Shown here one piece after another: positions 36,401 to 50,700 of a DNA stretch of 64,000 nucleotides. Within the stretch, counting starts at the first letter, position 1. Each line of letters begins with the position of its first letter. Position numbers and translations under genes: made by a program. The notes under the pieces were generated by a model. The model did no database searches. It was not told the DNA's origin and was given only the letters and a program-made list of their open reading frames with translations. Origin of the DNA: Hemibagrus wyckioides (Eukaryota > Chordata > Actinopteri > Siluriformes > Bagridae); the NCBI RefSeq assembly GCF_019097595.1, contig NC_080728.1, positions 21,447,501 through 21,511,500 on the forward strand. Direction: 5' to 3'.

Positions 36401-39400
36401 TTAGTGTATGATTACAGTGAGTGTGTGTTAGTGTATGATTATAGTGAGTGTTAATGTGTGATTATAGTGAGTGTGTTAGTGTGTGATTATAGTGAGTGTG
36501 TGTTAGTGTGTGATTATAGTGATTGTGTGTTAATGTATGATTATAGTGAGAGTGTTAATGTGTGATTATAGTGATTGTGTGTTAGTGTATGATTAAAGTG
36601 ATTGTGTGTTAGTGTATGATTATAGTGAGAGTGTTAATGTGTGATTATAGTGAGTGTGTGTTAATGTAAGATTATAGTGAGAGTGTTAATGTGTGATTAT
36701 AGTGAGTGTGTGTTAGTGTGTGATTATAGTGATTGTGTGTTAGTGTATGATTATAGTGATTGTCTGTTAGTGTATGATTATAGTGAGAGTGTTAATGTGT
36801 GATTATAGTGAGTGAGTTAGTGTTTGATTATAGTGAGTGTGTGTTAGTGTGTGATTATAGTGAGTGTGTTAGTGTGTGATTATAGTGAGAGTGTTAGTGT
36901 GGGATTATAGTGAGTGTGTGTTAGTGTGTGATTATAGTGAGTGTGTGTTAGTGTGTGATTATAGTGAGTGTGTGTTAGTGTGTGATTATAGTGAGTGAGT
37001 TAGTGTGTGATTATAGTGAGTGTTAGTGTGTGATTATAGTGAGTGTGTGTTAGTGTGTGATTATAGTGAGTGTTAGTGTATGATTATAGTGAGTGTGTTA
37101 GTGTATGATTATAGTGAGTGTTAGTGTATGATTATAGTGAGTGTGTGTTAGTGTGTGATTATAGTGAGTGTTAGTGTATGATTATAGAGAGTGTGTGTTA
37201 GTGTGTGATTATAGTGAGTGTGTTAGTGAATGATTATAGTGAGTGTGTTAGTGAATGATTATAGTGAGTGTTAGTGTATGATTATAGTGAGTGTGTGTTA
37301 GTGTGTGATTATAGTGATTGTGTGTTAGTGTATGATTATAGTGAGAGTGTTAATGTGATTATAGTGAGTGTGTTAGTGTGTGATTATAGTGAGTGTGTTA
37401 GTGTATGATTATAGTGAGTGTGTTAGTGTGTGATTATAGTGAGTGAGTGTTAGTGTGTGATTACAGTGAGCGTGTGTTAGTGTGTGATTATTGTGAGTGT
37501 GTGTTAGTGTGTGATTATTGTGAGTGTGTGTTAGTGTGTGATTATAGTGAGTGTGTGTTAGTGTGTGATTATAGTGAGTGTGTGTTAGTGTATGATTATA
37601 GTGAGTGAGTTAGTGTGTGATTATAGTGAGTGTGTGTTAGTGTGTGATTATAGTGAGTGTGTTAGTGTGTGATTATAGTGACTGTGTGTTAGTGTGTGAT
37701 TATAGTGAGTGTGTTAGTGTGTGATTATAGTGACTGTGTGTTAGTGTGTGATTATATTGAGTGTGTGTTAGTGTGTGATTATAGTGAGTGTGTGTTAGTG
37801 TGTGATTATAGTGAGTGTGTTAGTGTGTGATTATAGTGAGAGTGTAAGTGTGTGATTATAGTGAGTGTGTGTTAGTGTGTGATTACAGTGAGTGTGTGTT
37901 AGTGTGTGATTACAGTGAGTGTGTGTTAGTGTGTGATCATTTTGAGAGTGTTAGTGTGTGATTATAGTGAGTGTGTGTTAGTGTGCGATTACAGTGAGTG
38001 TGTGTTAGTGTGCGATTACAGTGAGTGTGTGTTAGTGTGTGATTACAGTGAGTGTGTGTTAGTGTGTGATTACAGTGAGTGTGTGTTAGTGTGTGATTAC
38101 AGTGAGTGTGTTAGTGTTTGATTATAGTGAGTGTGTGTTAGTATGTGATTATAGTGAGTGTGTGTTAGTGTGTGATTATAGTGAGTGTGTGTTAGTGTGT
38201 GATTATAGTGAGTGTGTGTTAGTGTGTGATTATAGTGAGTGTGTTAGTGTGTGAATACAGTGAGTGTGTGTTAGTGTGTGATTACAGTGAGTGTGTGTTA
38301 GTGTATGATTATAGTGAGTGTTAATGTGTGATTATAGTGAGTGTGTTAGTGTGTGATTATAGTGAGTGTGTTAGTGTGTGATTATAGTGAGTGTGTGTTA
38401 GTGTGTGATTACAGTGAGTGTGTGTTAGTGTGTGATTACAGTGAGTGTGTGTTAGTGTGTGATTATAGTGAGTGTGTGTTAGTGTGTGATTATATTGAGT
38501 GTGTGTTAGTGTGTGATTATAGTGAGTGTGTGTTAGTGTGTGATTATAGTGAGTGTGTGTTAGTGTGTGATTATAGTGAGTGTGTGTTAGTGTGTGATTA
38601 TAGTGAGTGTTAATGTGTGATTATAGTGAGTGTGTTAGTGTGTGATTATAGTGAGTGTGTGTTAGTGTGTGATTATAGTGATTGTGTGTTAGTGTATGAT
38701 TATAGTGAGAGTGTTAATGTGTGATTATAGTGAGAGTGTTAATGTGTGATTATAGTGATTGTGTGTTAATGTATGATTATAGTGAGAGTGTTAATGTGTG
38801 ATTATAGTGATTGTGTGTTAGTGTATGATTAAAGTGATTGTGTGTTAGTGTATGATTATAGTGAGAGTGTTAATGTGTGATTATAGTGAGTGTGTGTTAA
38901 TGTATGATTATAGTGAGAGTGTTAATGTGTGATTATAGTGAGTGTGTGTTAGTGTGTGATTATAGTGATTGTGTGTTAGTGTATGATTATAGTGATTGTG
39001 TGTTAGTGTATGATTATAGTGAGAGTGTTAATGTGTGATTATAGTGAGTGTGTGTTAGTGTGTGATTATAGTGAGAGTGTTAATGTGTGATTATAGTGAG
39101 TGTGTGTTAGTGTATGATTATAGTGAGAGTGTTAATGTGTGATTAAGGTGAGTGTGTGTTAGTTTGTGATTATAGTGATTGTGTGTTAGTGTATGATTAT
39201 AGTGAGAGTGTTAGTGTGATTATATTGAGAGTGTTAATGTGTGATTACAGTGAGTGTGTGTTAGTGTGTGATTATAGTGAGTGTGTTAGTGTGTGATTAT
39301 AGTGAGTGTGTGTTAGTGTGTGATTATAGTGAGTGTGTTAGTGTGTGATTATAGTGAGAGTGTTAATGTGTGATTATAGTGAGTGTGTGTTAGTGTGTGA

Positions 39401-39499
39401 TTATAGTGATTGTGTGTTAGTGTATGATTATAGTGATTGTGTGTTAGTGTGTGATTATAATGAGAGTGTTAATGTGTGATTATAGTGAGTGTGTTAGTG

Positions 39500-42400
39500 T
39501 GTGATTATAGTGAGTGTGTGTTAGTGTGTGATTATAGTGAGTGTGTTAGTGTGTGATTATAGTGAGAGTGTAAGTGTGTGATTATAGTGAGTGTGTTTTA
39601 GTGTGTGATTACAGTGAGTGTGTGTTAGTGTTTGATTATAGTGAGTGTGTGTTAGTATGTGATTATAGTGAGTGTGTGTTAGTGTGTGATTATAGTGAGT
39701 GTGTGTTAGTGTGTGATTATAGTGAGTGTGTGTTAGTGTGTGATTATAGTGAGTGTGTGTTAGTGTGTGATTATAGTGAGTGGGTGTTAGTGTGTGATTA
39801 TAGTGAGTGTGTTAGTGTGTGAATACAGTGAATGTGTGTTAGTGTGTGATTACAGTGAGTGTGTGTTAGTGTATGATTATAGTGAGTGTTAATGTGTGAT
39901 TATAGTGAGTGTGTTAGTGTGTGATTATAGTGAGTGTGTGTTAGTGTGTGATTATAGTGATTGTGTGTTAGTGTATGATTATAGTGAGAGTGTTAATGTG
40001 TGATTATAGTGAGAGTGTTAATGTGTGATTATAGTGATTGTGTGTTAATGTATGATTATAGTGAGAGTGTTAATGTGTGATTATAGTGATTGTGTGTTAG
40101 TGTATGATTAAAGTGATTGTGTGTTAGTGTATGATTATAGTGAGAGTGTTAATGTGTGATTATAGTGAGTGTGTGTTAATGTATGATTATAGTGAGAGTG
40201 TTAATGTGTGATTATAGTGAGTGTGTGTTAGTGTGTGATTATAGTGATTGTGTGTTAGTGTATGATTATAGTGATTGTGTGTTAGTGTATGATTATAGTG
40301 AGAGTGTTAATGTGTGATTATAGTGAGTGTGTGTTAGTGTGTGATTATAGTGAGAGTGTTAATGTGTGATTATAGTGAGTGTGTGTTAGTGTGTGATTAT
40401 AGTGATTGTGTGTTCGTGAATGATTATAGTGATTGTGTGTTAGTGTATGATTATAGTGAGAGTGTTAATGTGTGATTAAGGTGAGTGTGTGTTAGTGTGT
40501 GATTATAGTGATTGTGTGTTAGTGTATGATTATAGTGAGAGTGTTAATGTGTGATTATATTGAGAGTGTTAATGTGTGATTACAGTGAGTGTGTGTTAGT
40601 GTGTGATTATAGTGAGTGTGTTAGTGTGTGATTATAGTGAGTGTGTGTTAGTGTGTGATTATAGTGAGTGTGTTAGTGTGTGATTATAGTGAGAGTGTTA
40701 ATGTGTGATTATAGTGAGTGTGTGTTAGTGTGTGATTATAGTGATTGTGTGTTAGTGTATGATTATAGTGATTGTGTGTTAGTGTGTGATTATAATGAGA
40801 GTGTTAATGTGTGATTATAGTGAGTGTGTTAGTGTGTGATTATAGTGAGTGTGTGTTAGTGTGTGATTATAGTGAGTGTGTTAGTGTGTGATTATAGTGA
40901 GAGTGTAAGTGTGTGATTATAGTGAGTGTGTTTTAGTGTGTGATTACAGTGAGTGTGTGTTAGTGTGTGATTACAGTGAGTGTGTGTTAGTGTGTGATTA
41001 CAGTGAGTGTGTGTTAGTGTGTGATCATAGTGAGAGTGTTAGTGTGTGATTATAGTGAGTGTGTGTTAGTGTGTGATTACAGAGAGTGTGTGTTAGTGTG
41101 TGATTACAGTGAGTGTGTGTTAGTGTATGATTATAGTGAGAGTGTTAATGTGTGATTAAGGTGAGTGTGTGTTAGTGTGTGATTATAGTGATTGTGTGTT
41201 AGTGTATGATTATAGTGAGAGTGTTAATGTGTGATTATATTGAGAGTGTTAATGTGTGATTACAGTGAGTGTGTGTTAGTGTGTGATTATAGTGAGTGTG
41301 TTAGTGTGTGATTATAGTGAGTGTGTGTTAGTGTGTGATTATAGTGAGTGTGTTAGTGTGTGATTATAGTGAGAGTGTTAATGTGTGATTATAGTGAGTG
41401 TGTGTTAGTGTGTGATTATAGTGATTGTGTGTTAGTGTATGATTATAGTGATTGTGTGTTAGTGTGTGATTATAATGAGAGTGTTAATGTGTGATTATAG
41501 TGAGTGTGTTAGTGTGTGATTATAGTGAGTGTGTGTTAGTGTGTGATTATAGTGAGTGTGTTAGTGTGTGATTATAGTGAGAGTGTAAGTGTGTGATTAT
41601 AGTGAGTGTGTTTTAGTGTGTGATTACAGTGAGTGTGTGTTAGTGTGTGATTACAGTGAGTGTGTGTTAGTGTGTGATTACAGTGAGTGTGTGTTAGTGT
41701 GTGATCATAGTGAGAGTGTTAGTGTGTGATTATAGTGAGTGTGTGTTAGTGTGTGATTACAGAGAGTGTGTGTTAGTGTGTGATTACAGTGAGTGTGTGT
41801 TAGTGTGTGATTACAGTGAGTGTGTTTTAGTGTGTGATTACAGTGAGTGTGTGTTAATGTGTGATTACAGTGAGTGTGTGTTAGTGTGTGATTATAGTGA
41901 GAGTGTTAGTGTGTGATTATAGTGAGTGTGTGTTAGTGTATGATTATAGTGAGAGTGTTAATGTGTGATTATAGTGAGTGTGTTAGTGTGTGATTATAGT
42001 GATTGTGTGTTAGTGTGTGATTATAGTGAGAGTGTGTTAGTGTGTGATTACAGTGATTGTGTGTTAGTGTGTGATTATAGTGAGTGTATGTTAGTGTGTG
42101 ATTATAGTGAGAGTGTTAATGTGTGATTATAGTGAGTGTGTGTTAGTGTGTGATTATAGTGAGTGTTAGTGTATGATTATAGTGAGTGTGTTAGTGTATG
42201 ATTATAGTGAGTGTTAGTGTATGATTATAGTGAGTGTGTGTTAGTGTGTGATTATAGTGAGTGTTAGTGTATGATTATAGAGAGTGTGTGTTAGTGTGTG
42301 ATTATAGTGAGTGTTCGTGTATGATTATAGTGAGTGTGTTAGTGAATGATTATAGTGAGTGTTAGTGTATGATTATAGTGAGTGTGTGTTAGTGTGTGAT

Positions 42401-45400
42401 TATAGTGATTGTGTGTTAGTGTATGATTATAGTGAGAGTGTTAATGTGATTATAGTGAGTGTGTTAGTGTGTGATTATAGTGAGTGTGTTAGTGTATGAT
42501 TATAGTGAGTGTGTTAGTGTGTGATTATAGTGAGTGTGTGTTAGTGTGTGATTACAGAGAGTGTGTGTTAGTGTGTGATTACAGTGAGTGTGTGTTAGTG
42601 TGTGATTACAGTGAGTGTGTTTTAGTGTGTGATTACAGTGAGTGTGTGTTAATGTGTGATTACAGTGAGTGTGTGTTAGTGTGTGATTATAGTGAGAGTG
42701 TTAGTGTGTGATTATAGTGAGTGTGTGTTAGTGTATGATTATAGTGAGAGTGTTAATGTGTGATTATAGTGAGTGTGTTAGTGTGTGATTATAGTGATTG
42801 TGTGTTAGTGTGTGATTATAGTGAGAGTGTGTTAGTGTGTGATTACAGTGATTGTGTGTTAGTGTGTGATTATAGTGAGTGTATGTTAGTGTGTGATTAT
42901 AGTGAGAGTGTTAATGTGTGATTATAGTGAGTGTGTGTTAGTGTGTGATTATAGTGAGTGTTAGTGTATGATTATAGTGAGTGTGTTAGTGTATGATTAT
43001 AGTGAGTGTTAGTGTATGATTATAGTGAGTGTGTGTTAGTGTGTGATTATAGTGAGTGTTAGTGTATGATTATAGAGAGTGTGTGTTAGTGTGTGATTAT
43101 AGTGAGTGTTCGTGTATGATTATAGTGAGTGTGTTAGTGAATGATTATAGTGAGTGTTAGTGTATGATTATAGTGAGTGTGTGTTAGTGTGTGATTATAG
43201 TGATTGTGTGTTAGTGTATGATTATAGTGAGAGTGTTAATGTGATTATAGTGAGTGTGTTAGTGTGTGATTATAGTGAGTGTGTTAGTGTGTGATTATAG
43301 TGAGTTTGTGTTAGTGTGTGATTATAGTGAGTGTGTGTTAGTGTGTGATTATAGTGAGTGTGTGTTAGTGTGTGATTACAGTGAGTGTGTGTTAGTGTGT
43401 GATTATTGTGAGTGTGTGTTAGTGTGTGATTACAGTGAGTGTGTGTTAGTGTGTGATTATAGTGTTTGTGTGTTAGTGTATGATTATAGTGAGAGTGTTA
43501 ATGTGTGATTATATTGAGAGTGTTAATGTGTGATTATAGTGAGTGTGTTAGTGTGTGATTATAGTGAGTTTGTTAGTGTGTGATTATAGTGAGTGTGTTA
43601 GTGTGTGATTATAGTGACTGTGTGTTAGTGTGTGATTATATTGAGTGTGTGTTAGTGTGTGATTATAGTGAGTGTGTGTTAGTGTGTGATTATAGTGAGT
43701 GTGTTAGTGTGTGATTATAGTGAGAGTGTAAGTGTGTGATTATAGTGAGTGTGTGTTAGTGTGTGATTACAGTGAGTGTGTGTTAGTGTGTGATTACAGT
43801 GAGTGTGTGTTAGTGTGTGATCATAGTGAGAGTGTTAGTGTGTGATTATAGTGAGTGTGTGTTAGTGTGTGATTACAGTGAGTGTGTGTTAGTGTGCGAT
43901 TACAGTGAGTGTGTGTTAGTGTGTGATTACAGTGAGTGTGTGTTAGTGTGTGATTACAGTGAGTGTGTGTTAGTGTGTGATTACAGTGAGTGTGTTAGTG
44001 TTTGATTATAGTGAGTGTGTGTTAGTATGTGATTATAGTGAGTGTGTGTTAGTGTGTGATTATAGTGAGTGTGTGTTAGTGTGTGATTATAGTGAGTGTG
44101 TGTTAGTGTGTGATTATAGTGAGTGTGTTAGTGTGTGAATACAGTGAGTGTGTGTTAGTGTGTGATTACAGTGAGTGTGTGTTAGTGTATGATTATAGTG
44201 AGTGTTAATGTGTGATTATAGTGAGTGTGTTAGTGTGTGATTATAGTGAGTGTGTTAGTGTGTGATTATAGTGAGTGTGTTAGTGTGTGAATACAGTGAG
44301 TGTGTGTTAGTGTGTGATTACAGTGAGTGTGTGTTAGTGTATGATTATAGTGAGTGTTAATGTGTGATTATAGTGAGTGTGTTAGTGTGTGATTATAGTG
44401 AGTGTGTTAGTGTGTGATTACAGTGAGTCTGTGTTAGTGTGTGATTACAGTGAGTGTGTGTTAGTGTGTGATTATAGTGAGTGTGTGTTAGTGTGTGATT
44501 ATAGTGAGTGTGTGTTAGTGTGTGATTATAGTGAGTGTGTGTTAGTGTGTGATTATAGTGAGTGTGTGTTAGTGTGTGATTATAGTGAGTGTGTTAGTGT
44601 GTGAATACAGTGAATGTGTGTTAGTGTGTGATTACAGTGAGTGTGTGTTAGTGTATGATTATAGTGAGTGTTAATGTGTGATTATAGTGAGTGTGTTAGT
44701 GTGTGATTATAGTGAGTGTGTGTTAGTGTGTGATTATAGTGATTGTGTGTTAGTGTATGATTATAGTGAGAGTGTTAATGTGTGATTATAGTGAGAGTGT
44801 TAATGTGTGATTATAGTGATTGTGTGTTAATGTATGATTATAGTGAGAGTGTTAATGTGTGATTATAGTGATTGTGTGTTAGTGTATGATTAAAGTGATT
44901 GTGTGTTAGTGTATGATTATAGTGAGAGTGTTAATGTGTGATTATAGTGAGTGTGTGTTAATGTATGATTATAGTGAGAGTGTTAATGTGTGATTATAGT
45001 GAGTGTGTGTTAGTGTGTGATTATAGTGATTGTGTGTTAGTGTATGATTATAGTGATTGTGTGTTAGTGTATGATTATAGTGAGAGTGTTAATGTGTGAT
45101 TATAGTGAGTGTGTGTTAGTGTGTGATTATAGTGAGAGTGTTAATGTGTGATTATAGTGAGTGTGTGTTAGTGTATGATTATAGTGATTGTGTGTTAGTG
45201 TATGATTATAGTGAGAGTGTTAATGTGTGATTAAGGTGAGTGTGTGTTAGTGTGTGATTATAGTGATTGTGTGTTAGTGTATGATTATAGTGAGAGTGTT
45301 AATGTGTGATTATATTGAGAGTGTTAATGTGTGATTACAGTGAGTGTGTGTTAGTGTGTGATTATAGTGAGTGTGTTAGTGTGTGATTATAGTGAGTGTG

Positions 45401-47720
45401 TGTTAGTGTGTGATTATAGTGAGTGTGTTAGTGTGTGATTATAGTGAGAGTGTTAATGTGTGATTATAGTGAGTGTGTGTTAGTGTGTGATTATAGTGAT
45501 TGTGTGTTAGTGTATGATTATAGTGATTGTGTGTTAGTGTGTGATTATAATGAGAGTGTTAATGTGTGATTATAGTGAGTGTGTTAGTGTGTGATTATAG
45601 TGAGTGTGTGTTAGTGTGTGATTATAGTGAGTGTGTTAGTGTGTGATTATAGTGAGAGTGTAAGTGTGTGATTATAGTGAGTGTGTTTTAGTGTGTGATT
45701 ACAGTGAGTGTGTGTTAGTGTTTGATTATAGTGAGTGTGTGTTAGTATGTGATTATAGTGAGTGTGTGTTAGTGTGTGATTATAGTGAGTGTGTGTTAGT
45801 GTGTGATTATAGTGAGTGTGTGTTAGTGTGTGATTATAGTGAGTGTGTGTTAGTGTGTGATTATAGTGAGTGTGTGTTAGTGTGTGATTATAGTGAGTGT
45901 GTTAGTGTGTGAATACAGTGAATGTGTGTTAGTGTGTGATTACAGTGAGTGTGTGTTAGTGTATGATTATAGTGAGTGTTAATGTGTGATTATAGTGAGT
46001 GTGTTAGTGTGTGATTATAGTGAGTGTGTGTTAGTGTGTGATTATAGTGATTGTGTGTTAGTGTATGATTATAGTGAGAGTGTTAATGTGTGATTATAGT
46101 GAGAGTGTTAATGTGTGATTATAGTGATTGTGTGTTAATGTATGATTATAGTGAGAGTGTTAATGTGTGATTATAGTGATTGTGTGTTAGTGTATGATTA
46201 AAGTGATTGTGTGTTAGTGTATGATTATAGTGAGAGTGTTAATGTGTGATTATAGTGAGTGTGTGTTAATGTATGATTATAGTGAGAGTGTTAATGTGTG
46301 ATTATAGTGAGTGTGTGTTAGTGTGTGATTATAGTGAGAGTGTTAATGTGTGATTATAGTGAGTGTGTGTTAGTGTGTGATTATAGTGATTGTGTGTTCG
46401 TGAATGATTATAGTGATTGTGTGTTAGTGTATGATTATAGTGAGAGTGTTAATGTGTGATTAAGGTGAGTGTGTGTTAGTGTGTGATTATAGTGATTGTG
46501 TGTTAGTGTATGATTATAGTGAGAGTGTTAATGTGTGATTATATTGAGAGTGTTAATGTGTGATTACAGTGAGTGTGTGTTAGTGTGTGATTATAGTGAG
46601 TGTGTTAGTGTGTGATTATAGTGAGTGTGTGTTAGTGTGTGATTATAGTGAGTGTGTTAGTGTGTGATTATAGTGAGAGTGTTAATGTGTGATTATAGTG
46701 AGTGTGTGTTAGTGTGTGATTATAGTGATTGTGTGTTAGTGTATGATTATAGTGATTGTGTGTTAGTGTGTGATTATAATGAGAGTGTTAATGTGTGATT
46801 ATAGTGAGTGTGTTAGTGTGTGATTATAGTGAGTGTGTGTTAGTGTGTGATTATAGTGAGTGTGTTAGTGTGTGATTATAGTGAGAGTGTAAGTGTGTGA
46901 TTATAGTGAGTGTGTTTTAGTGTGTGATTACAGTGAGTGTGTGTTAGTGTGTGATTACAGTGAGTGTGTGTTAGTGTGTGATTACAGTGAGTGTGTGTTA
47001 GTGTGTGATCATAGTGAGAGTGTTAGTGTGTGATTATAGTGAGTGTGTGTTAGTGTGTGATTACAGAGAGTGTGTGTTAGTGTGTGATTACAGTGAGTGT
47101 GTGTTAGTGTATGATTATAGTGAGAGTGTTAATGTGTGATTAAGGTGAGTGTGTGTTAGTGTGTGATTATAGTGCTTGTGTGTTAGTGTATGATTATAGT
47201 GAGAGTGTTAATGTGTGATTATATTGAGAGTGTTAATGTGTGATTACAGTGAGTGTGTGTTAGTGTGTGATTATAGTGAGTGTGTTAGTGTGTGATTATA
47301 GTGAGTGTGTGTTAGTGTGTGATTATAGTGAGTGTGTTAGTGTGTGATTATAGTGAGAGTGTTAATGTGTGATTATAGTGAGTGTGTGTTAGTGTGTGAT
47401 TATAGTGATTGTGTGTTAGTGTATGATTATAGTGATTGTGTGTTAGTGTGTGATTATAATGAGAGTGTTAATGTGTGATTATAGTGAGTGTGTTAGTGTG
47501 TGATTATAGTGAGTGTGTGTTAGTGTGTGATTATAGTGAGTGTGTTAGTGTGTGATTATAGTGAGAGTGTAAGTGTGTGATTATAGTGAGTGTGTGTTAG
47601 TGTGTGATTACAGTGAGTGTGTGTTAGTGTGTGATTACAGTGAGTGTGTGTTAGTGTGTGATTACAGTGAGTGTGTGTTAGTGTGTGATCATAGTGAGAG
47701 TGTTAGTGTGTGATTATAAT
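39500..47720 (+). repeat. Duplicated approximately 6-kb higher-order segment
   Basis: The GATCAT tags at 41023 and 41703 recur at 47007 and 47687, both offset exactly 5,984 bp. The unique TTCGTGAATG variant at 40413 recurs at 46397, also 5,984 bp. A long in-phase run at 39574-39822 recurs at 45664-45912, offset 6,090 bp, so about 106 bp differs between the copies. This is a tandem duplication of roughly 6 kb within the array. Confidence 0.78.
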
Positions 47721-50700
47721 GAGTGTGTGTTAGTGTGTGATTACAGTGAGTGTGTGTTAGTGTGTGATTATAGTGAGTGTGTTAGTGTGTGATTACAGTG
47801 AGTGTGTGTTAGTGTGTGATTACAGTGACTGTGTGTTAGTGTGTGATTACAGTGAGTGTGTGTTAGTGTGTGATTATAGTGAGAGTGTTAGTGTGTGATT
47901 ATAGTGAGTGTTAATGTGTGATTATAGTGAGTGTGTTAGTGTGTGATTATAGTGAGTGTGTTAGTTTGTGATTATAGTGAGTGTGTGTTAGTGTGTGATT
48001 ATAGTGAGTGTGTGTTAGTGTGTGATTATATTGAGTGTGTGTTAGTGTGTGATTATAGTGAATGTGTGTTAGTGTGTGATTATAGTGAATGTGTGTTAGT
48101 ATGTGATTACAGTGAGAGTGTTAGTGTGTGATTATAGTGAGTGTGTGTTAGTGTGTGATTACAGTGAGTGTGTGTTAGTGTGTGATTATAGTGAGTGTGT
48201 GTTAGTGTGTGATTATAGTGAGTGTGTGTTAGTGTGTGATTACAGTGAGTGTGTGTTAGTGTGTGATTATAGTGAGTGTGTGTTAGTGTGTGATTACAGT
48301 GAGTGTGTGTTAGTGTGTGATTACAGTGAGTGTGTTAGTGTGTGATTATAGTGAGAGTGTTAGTGTGTGATTATAGTGAGTGTGTGTTAGTGTGTGATTA
48401 CAGTGAGTGTGTGTTAGTGTGTGATCATAGTGAGAGTGTTAGTGTGTGATTATAGTGAGTGTGTGTTAGTGTGTGATTACAGTGAGTGTGTGTTAGTGTG
48501 CGATTACAGTGATTGTGTGTTAGTGTGTGATTACAGTGAGTGTGTGTTAGTGTGTGATTACAGTGAGTGTGTGTTAGTGTGTGATTACAGTGAGTGTGTG
48601 TTAGTGTGTGATTATAGTGAGAGTGTTAGTGTGTGATTATAGTGAGTGTGTGTTAGTGTGTGATTACAGTGAGTGTGTGTTAGTGTGTGATTATAGTGAG
48701 AGTGTTAGTGTGTGATTATAGTGAGTGTGTGTTAGTGTGTGATTATAGTGAGAGTGTTAATGTGTGATTATAGTGAGTGTGTGTTAGTGTGTGATTACAG
48801 TGAGTGTGTGTTAGTGTGTGATTACAGTGAGTGTGTGTTAGTGTGTGATTACAGTGAGTGTGTGTTAGTGTGTGATTATAGTGAGTGTGTGTTAATGTAT
48901 GATTATAGTGAGTGTGTGTTAGTGTGTGATTATAGTGATTGTGTGTTAGTGTGTGATTATAGTGATTGTGTGTTAGTGTATGATTATAGTGAGAGTGTTA
49001 ATGTGTGATTAAGGTGAGTGTGTGTTAGTGTGTGATTATAGTGATTGTGTGTTAGTGTATGATTATAGTGAGAGTGTTAATGTGTGATTATAGTGAGTGT
49101 GTGTTAGTGTGTGATTATAGTGAGTGTGTTAGTGTGTGATTATAGTGATTGTGTGTTAGTGTATGATTATAGTGATTGTGTGTTCGTGTATGATTATAGT
49201 GAGAGTGTTAATGTGTGATTACAGTGAGTGTGTGTTAGTGTGTGATTATAGTGATTGTGTGTTAGTGTATGATTATAGTGAGAGTGTTAATGTGTGATTA
49301 TATTGAGAGTGTTAATGTGTGATTATAGTGAGTGTGTGTTAGTGTGTGATTATAGTGAGTGTGTTAGTGTGTGATTATAGTGAGTGTGTTAGTGTGTGAT
49401 TATAGTGAGAGTGTTAGTGTGTGATTACAGTGAGTGTGTTAGTGTGTGATTACAGTGAGTGTGTGTTAGTGTGTGATTTTTGTGAGTGTGTGTTAGTGTG
49501 TGATTATAGTGAGTTTGTGTTAGTGTGTGATTATAGTGAGTGTGTGTTAGTGTGTGATTATAGTGAGTGTGTGTTAGTGTGTGATTACAGTGAGTGTGTG
49601 TTAGTGTGTGATTTTTGTGAGTGTGTGTTAGTGTGTGATTATAGTGAGTTTGTGTTAGTGTGTGATTATAGTGAGTGTGTCTTAGTGTGTGATTATAGTG
49701 AGTGTGTGTTAGTGTGTGATTACAGTGAGTGTGTGTTAGTGTGTGATTATTGTGAGTGTGTGTTAGTGTGTGATTATAGTGAGTGTGTTATTGTGTGATT
49801 ATAGTGAGTGTGTTAGTGTGTGATTATAGTGAGTGTTAGTGTGTGATTATAGTGAGAGTGTTAGTGTGTGATTATAGTGAGTGTGTTAGTGTGTGATTAT
49901 AGTGAGTGTGTGTTAATGTGTGATTATAGTGATTGTGTGTTAGTGTGTGATTATAGTGATTGTGTGTTAGTGTATGATTATAGTGATTGTGTGTTAGTGT
50001 GTGATTATAATGAGAGTGTTAGTGTGATTATAGTGAGTGTGTTAGTGTGTGATTATAGTGAGTGTGTGTTAGTGTGTGATTATAGTGAGTGTGTTAGTGT
50101 GTGATTATAGTGAGAGTGTAAGTGTGTGATTATAGTGAGTGTGTGTTAGTGTGTGATTACAGTGAGTGTGTGTTAGTGTGTGATTACAGTGAGTGTGTGT
50201 TAGTGTGTGATTACAGTGAGTGTGTGTTAGTGTGTGATCATAGTGAGAGTGTTAGTGTGTGATTATAATGAGTGTGTGTTAGTGTGTGATTACAGTGAGT
50301 GTGTGTTAGTGTGTGATTATAGTGAGTGTGTGTTAGTGTGTGATTACAGTGAGTGTGTGTTAGTGTGTGATTACAGTGAGTGTGTGTTAGTGTGTGATTA
50401 TAGTGAGAGTGTTAGTGTGTGATTATAGTGAGTGTGTGTTAGTGTGTGATTACAGTGAGTGTGTGTTAGTGTGTGATCATAGTGAGAGTGTTAGTGTGTG
50501 ATTATAGTGAGTGTGTGTTAGTGTGTGATTATAGTGAGTGTGTGTTAGTGTGTGATTACAGTGAGTGTGTGTTAGTGTGTGATCATAGTGAGAGTGTTAG
50601 TGTGTGATTATAGTGAGTGTGTGTTAGTGTGTGATTACAGTGAGTGTGTGTTAGTGTGCGATTACAGTGAGTGTGTGTTAGTGTGTGATTACAGTGAGTG

